From assembly GCA_022545745.1 (NCBI GenBank), contig JACZQL010000032.1, forward strand, positions 1-8,633: DNA of 8,633 nt, given 5' to 3'. Origin of the DNA: Deltaproteobacteria bacterium (GTDB taxonomy: Bacteria; Desulfobacterota_B; Binatia; UBA9968). This document shows positions 1 to 6,195 of this stretch, piece by piece; the first letter of the stretch is position 1; each line of letters opens with the position of its first letter. Made by a program: the position numbers and the translations under genes. The notes beneath the pieces were generated by a model, which worked only from the letters and a program-made list of their open reading frames with translations, did no database searches and had not been told where the DNA came from.

Positions 1-1654
1 GCATCAACAGATCACTCCCTTTGACGAGGGTCGTCTCGGGGGATGGATTAGTCTCCACACGGCCGTTTTGTTGAATCCCAATGACGTTGAGACCTGTACG
101 GGAGGCGATTTTACTTGCTGCCAGCGTCTGGCCATCCAGAGCCGATGGGAGGGGAACGGCGAACAGCTCGACCCCTTCTCCTAGCATTACTAATTCATGA
201 CCTTGCACGAGCGAAAGGACGTATTCGGCGCCCAGGGAGGCGTAACTGAGGGCAAAGTCTGCGCCCGCGCGGTGAATGGCTTCGATGTTTCTCTCATGCG
301 TGATCCGACTGACGATGCGTAGCTCCGGGTTGAGGCGGCGGAGATAAACGGCAAGGTAGATGTTCATCGCGTCATCGTTTGTTGTGAGGATCACCGACGG
401 CGCCTCTCTCAAGCCAGCTCCCATGAGGACTTCTCGATCTGCCGCATCGCCGATAAACAGCCGGTCTGGGATATCACCGATCCGCTCCCGAAGTGACTCG
501 TCGCGTTCCACTAAGTACACCGGGATGCCCTTCCTTTTTATTTCACGTGCCGTTGCCCGGCCCACCTTGCCTCCGCCAATGACCATCACCGGGTTGTAGT
601 TTGTGTCGTAGATGACCAGCAGGGCGTCCAGTTCGAGAATTTGCTTTTTAGTCCCCACCACCACGGGGACACTGTAGTTTGAGAGGTAGGTCTCGGGGTA
701 AGCCGGATTGAGCCGCCCGCGTTCCCAGACGGCAACGATGTTGACACCGGTGGCCTCCCTTAACTGCGTTTCCCGAATGGTGTGGCCCGCCAGCGGGGTA
801 TTGTGGACTGGAAACTCAGCGATCTGTAAGTCTCTGAAGCTGCCAATGACATGGGATTGAGCATGCCCAGTGTTGACCCGATTGGCTAAACGCTCCCCCA
901 ATCGTTGCTTCAGAGGCAGTACATGCGTGCAGCCGCTCAGTTCCAGGATATCGGTGGAGTCTTCGTGTTCAATAATGGCGATAATGGGCACATTGGGTGC
1001 CACCTCCCGGACCGTTAGGGTAATGTTGGTGTTGATCGTGTCCGCGCAATTGGCAAATACCAGCCGAGCTTGCGATGTCTGAAGTGCCTGGTAGGTTGAC
1101 CGGCTGTCCACCTCACCCGTGATCACCGAGATGCCGTCTCTGTGCTTGCCTGCAGCTTCTGTGGGATCGGGTTCGATCACGTAATATGGGATGCCGTAGA
1201 ACTGGAGTCTGTCAATGAGTCCGGGGGCGATGGTGTCGTAGGTGCAAATCACCACGTGCCCTTTTGCATTCTCCCGAGCTTTGCGAGGCGCCTGCTGCCG
1301 CACCCGCGCTTCGAGCCAGGGTGCATAGAAAAAGCGGATGAACGTAAAGGGAAGCACAATCAAGAGGAGCACAATGCCCGACAGCAGCACTAAGATACTG
1401 AACGCCCGCCCGATGTCGCTATGGAAGATAATATCTCCGAATCCGAGCGTGGTCATCACCGTCAGGGTCCAGTAGATGCCCGTGATCCAGGAGTGCGTCT
1501 GCCCTTCCGCGTGCAGCATGATCAAGTGGAAAACCACGGAATAGACTGCGATGACGCAGAGCAGAAAAATGAGGTACTTGATCAGAGCCCGAGTATTTTG
1601 ACGTGCGCCCGGCTCGGTGAAAAAGTATGCCATCTCGCTAGGGATAAACTTCAT
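1..1654 (-). CDS. Two-RCK potassium channel (2TM pore + tandem TrkA-N/TrkA-C), C-terminus off the window
   Basis: The protein probably forms a tetrameric K+ channel in the inner membrane, gated by cytoplasmic ligands. I translated 551 residues from ATG 1654-1652; the gene runs off position 1. Residues 25-47 and 84-110 are hydrophobic (TM1, TM2). Between them lies a pore loop with filter TLGFGD (69-74), a variant of the usual TVGYGD. RCK1 starts near 132, but its Rossmann loop reads VICTYDTIA and lacks the GxGxxG glycines. RCK2 starts near 355 with a canonical VIGGGKVGRA loop (358-367) and an acidic residue after beta-2 (E383). A TrkA-C-like segment follows each (about 272-350 and 490-551). 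Two RCK domains in one chain is the layout of GsuK and of BK channels, while MthK encodes one per chain. The start fits the strong promoter just upstream; the ribosome site (AAAGG) is weak. It is transcribed away from the rest of the window. Family call is firm; ligand and gating are unknown. Confidence 0.9.
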   Translation of the reverse strand, partial: MKFIPSEMAYFFTEPGARQNTRALIKYLIFLLCVIAVYSVVFHLIMLHAEGQTHSWITGIYWTLTVMTTLGFGDIIFHSDIGRAFSILVLLSGIVLLLIVLPFTFIRFFYAPWLEARVRQQAPRKARENAKGHVVICTYDTIAPGLIDRLQFYGIPYYVIEPDPTEAAGKHRDGISVITGEVDSRSTYQALQTSQARLVFANCADTINTNITLTVREVAPNVPIIAIIEHEDSTDILELSGCTHVLPLKQRLGERLANRVNTGHAQSHVIGSFRDLQIAEFPVHNTPLAGHTIRETQLREATGVNIVAVWERGRLNPAYPETYLSNYSVPVVVGTKKQILELDALLVIYDTNYNPVMVIGGGKVGRATAREIKRKGIPVYLVERDESLRERIGDIPDRLFIGDAADREVLMGAGLREAPSVILTTNDDAMNIYLAVYLRRLNPELRIVSRITHERNIEAIHRAGADFALSYASLGAEYVLSLVQGHELVMLGEGVELFAVPLPSALDGQTLAASKIASRTGLNVIGIQQNGRVETNPSPETTLVKGSDLLM

Positions 1655-1676
1655 AACTGCCTTTTACCCCGTCTCT

Positions 1677-1705
1677 ATTACAGGCTTCTTAAGCGTGTCT
1701 GTCAA
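1677..1705 (-). promoter_or_regulatory. Sigma70-type promoter of the potassium channel gene
   Basis: On the minus strand there is a perfect -35 box TTGACA (plus-strand 1700-1705), a 17-nt spacer and a -10 box TGTAAT (1677-1682), 5 of 6 matches to consensus. Transcription would start near 1670 and leave a leader of about 16 nt before ATG 1654, with a weak AAAGG ribosome site. The fit of hexamers, spacing and distance to the gene makes this the best promoter in the window. Start site position is inferred. Confidence 0.65.
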
Positions 1706-1879
1706 GGAGAGTCAACACGAACACCAGGGATCAATTGTCCTGTACGCATGGGAGGGATGCTGATCATTACCAGCTATTTTCTGACAGCGGCCATTTCCGC
1801 CGTCTCCGGATTGCAATAGATAAATGAAGCCTTGTTCCCTATATTCGTGGCCCAATATTCATGGAGGTACCAAATTTCA

Positions 1880-1907
1880 ATAATAAGATTGCATCAATGG
1901 GTGTCAA
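1880..1907 (-). promoter_or_regulatory. Possible distal minus-strand promoter
   Basis: On the minus strand, TTGACA (plus-strand 1902-1907) is followed after 16 nt by TATTAT (1880-1885), 5 of 6 matches to the -10 consensus. Initiation near 1873 would give the channel gene a second transcript with a leader of about 220 nt, or drive a small RNA. It sits in AT-rich DNA, where chance -10 matches are common, so the call is tentative. Confidence 0.35.
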
Positions 1908-1921
1908 GTTATTTGTGTCAA
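1901..1921. repeat. Short direct repeat GTGTCAA, possible operator
   Basis: GTGTCAA occurs at 1901-1907 and 1915-1921, with starts 14 nt apart. The first copy contains the -35 box of the distal minus-strand promoter candidate. A repeat of this spacing could bind a regulator, but two 7-mers in AT-rich DNA may also arise by chance. Confidence 0.35.
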
Positions 1922-1958
1922 ACCCGCGGTGAATTTGCAATCATTACCTTTCGAGGAG

Positions 1959-1987
1959 TTGCTGACCTTTGGAGTGTAGGCTAGACT
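1959..1987 (+). promoter_or_regulatory. Weak candidate promoter for the TPR/peptidase operon
   Basis: TTGCTG (1959-1964), a 17-nt spacer and TAGACT (1982-1987) form a weak sigma70-like pair with 3 and 4 matches to consensus. Initiation near 1994 would leave a leader of about 50 nt before ATG 2044. It is the best plus-strand candidate I found upstream of this gene, but the match is poor. Confidence 0.28.
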
Positions 1988-2030
1988 TCTTAATTTGGTG
2001 GAAAGGGACGGAAGTTGACCCTCGAACCGT

Positions 2031-2036
2031 AGGAGG
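2031..2036 (+). promoter_or_regulatory. Ribosome binding site fixing the TPR start
   Basis: AGGAGG lies 7 nt before ATG 2044. It decides the start: the open frame extends upstream to a TTG at 1969, but that stretch has no ribosome site and encodes no TPR-like sequence. Confidence 0.8.
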
Positions 2037-2043
2037 ACCCGAG

Positions 2044-2388
2044 ATGACCAAGGAAGATTTGTTTAACCAGGGAATGGACCTCTTGGCTGAGGGCAAATTG
2101 GAGGAGGCCCTGGAAGCCTATAAAAAGGCCTTGAATTTAGCTCCGAATTATGAGGACGCGTTGAATGCCCTGGCCATGGTCTATGCCAACTTAGACAGGC
2201 TTGACGAGGCCATTGAGGTTGGCAAGAAACTGATCCAGGTCAGCCCGGAAGATGAACTGGCCCACACCAGCCTTTCGATTTTTTATCAGCGCAAAGGGAT
2301 GATAGCGGAGGCTGAGGAAGTTGGGGCCAAGGCCAGAACCCTGGGTTGGAAGAGGGAGCTCCAGGAGAAAAAAAAGGGAGAGGAGTGA
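2044..2388 (+). CDS. Small tetratricopeptide repeat (TPR) protein
   Basis: A 114-residue protein made almost wholly of TPR helices, a fold that mediates protein-protein contacts. Three consecutive 34-residue units are visible. The first, about 5-36, begins LFNQGMDLLAEGKLEEALEA. The second, about 37-70, contains ALAMVYANLDRLDEAIEV. The third, about 71-104, contains SLSIFYQRKGMIAEAEEV. The tail is lysine- and glutamate-rich (ELQEKKKGEE). There is no signal peptide or membrane segment, so it is probably cytoplasmic. The start at 2044 is set by AGGAGG. The peptidase gene follows after 34 nt on the same strand, so the two are probably cotranscribed, and the TPR protein might be a partner of that enzyme. 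Its specific role is unknown. Confidence 0.85.
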   Translation: MTKEDLFNQGMDLLAEGKLEEALEAYKKALNLAPNYEDALNALAMVYANLDRLDEAIEVGKKLIQVSPEDELAHTSLSIFYQRKGMIAEAEEVGAKARTLGWKRELQEKKKGEE

Positions 2389-2422
2389 GAAGAGCGGTAC
2401 GGCCTTCGGTCTAACGAAACTT

Positions 2423-3526
2423 ATGTCGGTCCGCATGACATTGATACGTCTTTTGGAAAGGCTCCTTCCCCTGCCTACAACCTCCTTCCATGAAGGCTTT
2501 GTGAGTTCCTTCATATGTGAAGAATTGAAAAATTCTGGCTTTGATCCCCAACTGGATCGTTATGGCAATATTAAGGTTCGCTGGGGAGCAGAGGAGAGTC
2601 GCGTAGCGTGGGTTGCTCATATGGACCATCCGGGATTTGAGATTATCGAGGCGAGTGGAAACCGAGCAGAAGCTCAATGGTTCGGAGGCGTGGATCCGAA
2701 ATACTTCATGGGTGCTAGGGTGGTGATTTACCAGCAATCTTCGGGCGTAGTCAGTGCCAAGGGGTGGGTGGAAGACATCTCAAAAAACAGTCAGGGGCGG
2801 GTCGACAAAATGACGCTGCGAGTCGAGGGGAACGTGGATAAAGGAGATTTTGGCACTTGGGACCTTGTGCCGTATCGCCGCCGGGGGGAATTGATCTATA
2901 CCAAAGGGGCCGACGATTTAGTGGGATGCGCGGTGATGATTGCCGCCCTCAATGAGATCAAACAAAGGGGTCTCAAAAAGGGGATTTTAGCACTCTTTAC
3001 TCGGGCCGAAGAAATAGGGTTCATCGGCACCTTGGGAGTCCTTGAGCATGGGTGCATTTCTCCCACCACGAAAATGATCTCCATCGAAACCAGTAAGGCC
3101 TTGCCTGGAGTTCGTCTGGGTTCTGGCCCCGTGATCCGACTGGGTGACCGGACGAGCATGTTTCATCATCAGATGGTTCTTTTTATGGACCATGTGGCAC
3201 GCGACGAACAGAAAAAGGATCGTGATTTTTCGTATCAACGCAGGGTTATGGATGGGGGTACCTGCGAGGCGACACCCTTCCAGTTAAAGGGCTACGTGGC
3301 TGGGGGGATAGCCATTCCGCTGCGCAATTACCATAACCAGGGCGGAAAAGTGATCGCGCCTGAAGGGGTCCACCTGCGGGATGTTGAAGGGAGCGTACGA
3401 CTTCTTGTTCAAACGCTCCGGAGAATCGATGAATTTGAAGTCCCTGTAGACGAGATCCGTCGGAGGTGGGATGGGGCATGGCAGAAGTACAATGGCCGAT
3501 TGCAAGGGAGAGAAAAGACGAACTGA
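2423..3526 (+). CDS. M42-like metallopeptidase (glutamyl aminopeptidase/CelM-type)
   Basis: Probably a cytoplasmic dinuclear-metal aminopeptidase of 367 residues, a usual length for M42. From ATG 2423 the N-terminus (LIRLLERLLPLPTTSFHE) matches the family opening. Likely metal ligands and catalytic residues appear in family order: H66 and D68 in AHMDHPGFE, D164/D165 in GADDLVGCA, E196/E197 in TRAEEIGFIG, E222 in SIETSK, and H304 in RNYHNQ. The segment VRLGSGPVIRLGDR (about 230-243) is also M42-like. The fourth ligand is Glu where M42 proteins often have Asp. Neither ATG 2423 nor the in-frame ATG 2435 has a good ribosome site. The open frame reaches upstream into the TPR gene, but that sequence is only its shadow. 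Weak initiation may rely on coupling to the TPR gene. Substrate preference cannot be read. Names such as CelM endoglucanase for this family are historical. Confidence 0.85.
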   Translation: MSVRMTLIRLLERLLPLPTTSFHEGFVSSFICEELKNSGFDPQLDRYGNIKVRWGAEESRVAWVAHMDHPGFEIIEASGNRAEAQWFGGVDPKYFMGARVVIYQQSSGVVSAKGWVEDISKNSQGRVDKMTLRVEGNVDKGDFGTWDLVPYRRRGELIYTKGADDLVGCAVMIAALNEIKQRGLKKGILALFTRAEEIGFIGTLGVLEHGCISPTTKMISIETSKALPGVRLGSGPVIRLGDRTSMFHHQMVLFMDHVARDEQKKDRDFSYQRRVMDGGTCEATPFQLKGYVAGGIAIPLRNYHNQGGKVIAPEGVHLRDVEGSVRLLVQTLRRIDEFEVPVDEIRRRWDGAWQKYNGRLQGREKTN

Positions 3527-3629
3527 GCCCATGGAACAGCGAGGCCTCTGCCTCTTGCTTAATGCAGTTGGGCTAAATTACATTAGGATTGGGGCGAAAA
3601 CGGGTGGATGTCGAGGAGGTCGGGCAACA

Positions 3630-3658
3630 TTGATCCCTCGGGAGAAACGGAGTATGGT
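3630..3658 (+). promoter_or_regulatory. Candidate promoter of the coxD-coxE-xdhC operon
   Basis: TTGATC (3630-3635), a 17-nt spacer and TATGGT (3653-3658) match the sigma70 consensus at 4 of 6 positions each. Initiation near 3665 gives a leader of about 26 nt before ATG 3691. It lies in the 164-nt gap after the peptidase gene, the only sizeable gap before the operon. That gap otherwise holds only a weak 5-bp hairpin at 3541-3554. Confidence 0.4.
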
Positions 3659-3690
3659 AAGCATCTTTATATCACAAGGGAGAGGTGGCG

Positions 3691-4611
3691 ATGATTCCAA
3701 AGGAACTCACCATTGAGAAGATTCAGGAAGTCTTGAGAAAACAACAGTATATCTGCGACAGGAGCCTGGCCACTGTGATCTTTCTCTCCATTCAATTGGG
3801 GAAGCCCGTGCTCTTGGAGGGGGAGGCCGGGGTTGGCAAGACTGAGATCGCCAAGGTCCTGGCTGAGGTCATGGAATCGCGCCTGATTCGTCTCCAGTGT
3901 TATGAAGGCTTGGATGCGAACACAGCACTCTATGAATGGAACTATCCCAAGCAGATGCTGCGCATCAAGTTGGAAGAAGTAGGTGAAGGTAACCGAAAGA
4001 ATCTGGAGACGGAGATCTTTACCGAAGAGTATCTTGTGAAAAGGCCGCTGTTAGACGCGATACAAAGCGATGGCTCGACGCCGCCAGTTCTGTTGATCGA
4101 CGAAATCGATCGCGCCGATATGGAGTTTGAAGCCTTTCTATTAGAGGTCCTTTCTGATTTTCAAATTACCATACCGGAGATCGGGACCATCCGGGCCAAG
4201 CAGCGTCCCTATGTATTTCTGACCTCCAACCGGACTCGAGAAATTCATGACGCCCTGAAGCGGCGATGCCTTTACCACTGGATCGAATACCCCACCTTCG
4301 AAAAGGAATATGAGATTATCATCACGAAGTACGAACAGGTGGGAGAGCTTTTGGCCAAGCAGATTTGTGCCTTTATGCAACAGGTCCGACAGATGAATTT
4401 CTACAAGCGCCCGGGTGTGGCGGAGACCCTCGATTGGGCCTCTGCCCTGATGGCCCTCCATCACGAGCAACTGGATGAAAAGACCCTGGAGGAAACCATG
4501 GGGTGCGTTTTTAAATACAAAGAGGATCTTCACCATCTGCGGGAAGAGGTGGCGAGCAAGAAGCTGGATTTGGGTGGGATTCTCAAAGAGCCTGCGAGGT
4601 TACAATCCTAA
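3691..4611 (+). CDS. coxD: MoxR-family AAA+ ATPase, CoxD type
   Basis: A 306-residue AAA+ ATPase of the MoxR group, closest in motif style to CoxD, which in Oligotropha helps mature the metal centre of molybdenum CO dehydrogenase together with CoxE. Walker A is GEAGVGKT (44-51), Walker B is LLIDEID (134-140), the sensor-1 Asn is N180 in FLTSNR, the arginine-finger region is LKRRC (189-193), and the family signature RPGVAETLDWA sits at 240-250. There is no signal peptide or membrane segment. ATG 3691 is preferred over the in-frame GTG 3685, because GGGAG (3678-3682) is then 8 nt away. It heads a four-gene operon: coxE begins 1 nt after its stop, implying translational coupling. MoxR ATPases typically work with an adjacent VWA protein as a chaperone or metal-insertion pair. 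Without a hydroxylase nearby the client is inferred, and CO dehydrogenase itself is not shown. Confidence 0.9.
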   Translation: MIPKELTIEKIQEVLRKQQYICDRSLATVIFLSIQLGKPVLLEGEAGVGKTEIAKVLAEVMESRLIRLQCYEGLDANTALYEWNYPKQMLRIKLEEVGEGNRKNLETEIFTEEYLVKRPLLDAIQSDGSTPPVLLIDEIDRADMEFEAFLLEVLSDFQITIPEIGTIRAKQRPYVFLTSNRTREIHDALKRRCLYHWIEYPTFEKEYEIIITKYEQVGELLAKQICAFMQQVRQMNFYKRPGVAETLDWASALMALHHEQLDEKTLEETMGCVFKYKEDLHHLREEVASKKLDLGGILKEPARLQS

Positions 4612-4612
4612 A

Positions 4613-5830
4613 ATGTCGACCGAGCAACCCTCCGATCAAGATATTGTCAAGGCGGTACAATCCTTTGCCAAGGTGCGCGGAACGGGACTGTTGCCCAATT
4701 TGCTGGCCTTTGGTCGAGTGATGAAGGACCTGGGGTTCAGGGTGGGGTTGAGTCAGGTGATGGATGCCACCCGGTCCCTTGAGTTCGTGGATATCGGACG
4801 TCGGGAGGACTTTTACTCAGTTCTACGTTCGAACCTGATCTCTGAAAGGGAGCAGATGCCCCTGTTCGACCGTGTCTTTGAATGTTTCTGGAAGGGCATG
4901 ACTTCATCCGAGGAGTCCGGGGAGTCCGAAGAGTTGGTGCTGCCCTCTTCGATGTCCCGCGAGGGATGGGATGAGCCCGGAGAAGTTCAAGAGGAGACTA
5001 CAGAGGTCGCCAGCGGCGAGGAGGATCAGACCGAGGAAGGAGATCCCTTTTCGCTTCCCACCTATAGTCCCCAGGAAATATTAAACCGCAAGGACTTCAG
5101 TGAGATGGGGATCGAAGAGAGTCGGGCCATCAGCCGCGCGATTCTTCTCATTGCTTCGAAGATCGCCACACAGGTGAGCCGTAGGAAGAAGCGCGCTGTC
5201 AAGGGAGATGAGATAGATCCACGCGGGACCATGAGAAAGAGCATCAAGTACGGGGGAGAGCTCATCGAGCTCGTCATGCGCAAGCGCAGGATTAAGAAAA
5301 CCCGCATCGTCCTCCTGTGCGACGTGAGCGGTTCGATGGACTGTTATAGCCGGTTTTTGATCCAGTTCATGTATGGCCTTCAGAACGAGCTTTGGGGTGT
5401 GGAGACCTTCGTGTTCAGCACCTCCCTTACCCGTATCACCCATATGATTCGTACCCGGGACATTATGAATGCCCTGGAGAGAATTTCCAGTGATGTGCTG
5501 GGCTGGTCCGGGGGAACGAATATTGGCCGCTCCCTTTCCACCTTCAATAGGGAGTTTGCCCCTAGTCTGGTCACCCATCGGACCGTGGTGGTGATCATCA
5601 GTGATGGTTGGGACCGAGGGAATGTGGCTTTGCTGGAACAGGAAATAATAAACATAAAGAGGCGGTGCCACAAAGTGATCTGGCTCAATCCCCTCTTGGC
5701 CAGTAAGGACTACCAACCCCTGTGTAAAGGAATGCAGGCGGTGCTTCCTCATTTGGATTACTTTTTGTCAGTTCACAATGTTCAGAGCCTTGTTGCGTTA
5801 GGCTCCACGATGCAACGACTCGTCGCTTAG
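4613..5830 (+). CDS. coxE: CoxE-type von Willebrand factor A domain protein
   Basis: A 405-residue cytoplasmic protein with a C-terminal VWA domain (about 230-400), the usual partner of a CoxD-type ATPase. The metal-binding MIDAS motif is complete: DVSGSM (D237, S239, S241), T302 in GGTNIG, and D331 in ISDGWD. The family-typical end is present too: WLNPL (357-361), then a GMQAVLPHLD segment (373-382) and the closing SL..L stretch. The N-terminal helical domain (about 8-96) is joined by an acidic, disordered-looking linker (about 97-145, rich in Glu, Ser and Asp). A basic patch RRKKR (190-194) precedes the VWA domain. The frame is open upstream to 4475, but that overlaps coxD and is not family sequence, so ATG 4613 is chosen. 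In Oligotropha, CoxD and CoxE act in building the [CuSMoO2] cluster. Here the client is unknown because no hydroxylase subunits are in the window. Confidence 0.9.
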   Translation: MSTEQPSDQDIVKAVQSFAKVRGTGLLPNLLAFGRVMKDLGFRVGLSQVMDATRSLEFVDIGRREDFYSVLRSNLISEREQMPLFDRVFECFWKGMTSSEESGESEELVLPSSMSREGWDEPGEVQEETTEVASGEEDQTEEGDPFSLPTYSPQEILNRKDFSEMGIEESRAISRAILLIASKIATQVSRRKKRAVKGDEIDPRGTMRKSIKYGGELIELVMRKRRIKKTRIVLLCDVSGSMDCYSRFLIQFMYGLQNELWGVETFVFSTSLTRITHMIRTRDIMNALERISSDVLGWSGGTNIGRSLSTFNREFAPSLVTHRTVVVIISDGWDRGNVALLEQEIINIKRRCHKVIWLNPLLASKDYQPLCKGMQAVLPHLDYFLSVHNVQSLVALGSTMQRLVA

Positions 5831-5841
5831 GAGGTCGTCAG

Positions 5842-6195
5842 ATGGATGACATTTATGACCAGATCAAAGAGTTTTTAGACAAGGGAGAAACCCTAGCCGT
5901 TGCCACCATCGTCTCCACTCGTGGGTCCACCCCAAGGGAGGTGGGGGCGAAGATGGCGGTGACTGCTTGGGGAGAAATCTTGGGAACCATTGGTGGCGGA
6001 TGTGGAGAGGCGGATGTGCGGCGGGAAGCCATCGAGGTCATTCGCACGCGGAAGCCCAAGGTCGTGCAGGTGGATCTCCTTGACGATATCTCTTCGGATA
6101 GCCCCGCCGTCTGCGGTGGCATTATGAACGTCTTCATCGATCCTTGGTGGAAGGGCGCAGAAGAGACTCCGAAAAAGAATGAGCGAGTTGATTGA
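5842..6195 (+). CDS. XdhC/CoxI N-terminal domain protein (stand-alone half)
   Basis: A 117-residue protein consisting only of the XdhC_CoxI N-terminal domain. Family motifs are ATIVSTRGSTPREVGAKM (21-38), the glycine loop TIGGGCGEADV (49-59) and the AVCGGIMNVFIDP stretch (89-101). The conserved cysteines C54 and C91 are kept. XdhC proteins bind molybdenum cofactor and help form its sulfurated version before insertion into xanthine dehydrogenase-type enzymes; most are single chains of roughly 300 residues with a Rossmann domain after this one. Here the chain ends at 117 and the Rossmann domain is in the next gene, which overlaps this one by 17 nt. The start is certain: AGGAGGT (5829-5835) overlaps the coxE stop and lies 6 nt before ATG 5842. 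No frameshift need be assumed, because the next gene has its own complete start region. Confidence 0.87.
   Translation: MDDIYDQIKEFLDKGETLAVATIVSTRGSTPREVGAKMAVTAWGEILGTIGGGCGEADVRREAIEVIRTRKPKVVQVDLLDDISSDSPAVCGGIMNVFIDPWWKGAEETPKKNERVD

Larger units (their letters stand above)
1655..2043. other. Divergent intergenic region between channel gene and TPR gene
   Basis: This 389-nt stretch separates the minus-strand channel gene from the plus-strand TPR gene. It is more AT-rich in 1850-1950 than the flanking genes. I see three promoter candidates (two minus, one plus) and a direct repeat GTGTCAA. I see no tRNA, no clear rho-independent terminator and no ORF with a ribosome site. Short ORFs such as 1861-1932 (+, 23 aa) and 1702-1767 (-, 21 aa) lack supporting signals. 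Confidence 0.7.

Noticed and set aside
1702..1767. 21-codon minus-strand ORF upstream of the channel gene, as a possible leader peptide
   Set aside because: It has no clear ribosome site and ends inside the -35 box of the strong promoter, so transcripts from that promoter would not contain it.
360..1819. Several plus-strand open frames of 70-132 codons between 360 and 1819
   Set aside because: Most of their length is antisense to the potassium channel gene, whose minus-strand frame encodes coherent TM, pore and RCK motifs. They show no family motifs.
1861..1932. 23-codon plus-strand ORF in the divergent intergenic region
   Set aside because: It starts at an ATG without a ribosome site, in AT-rich DNA, and encodes nothing recognisable.
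3541..3554. GAGGC/GCCTC hairpin after the peptidase gene as a terminator
   Set aside because: The stem is only 5 bp and the following sequence (TTGCTTAA) is not a T tract, so it is too weak to call.
3471..3716. 81-codon plus-strand ORF bridging the peptidase and coxD genes
   Set aside because: It overlaps both genes in another frame, has low-complexity composition and contains the coxD promoter candidate; no family motif is visible.
5081..5752. 223-codon minus-strand open frame
   Set aside because: It is entirely antisense to coxE, whose own frame has a complete MIDAS motif; the minus-strand product has no coherent motifs.
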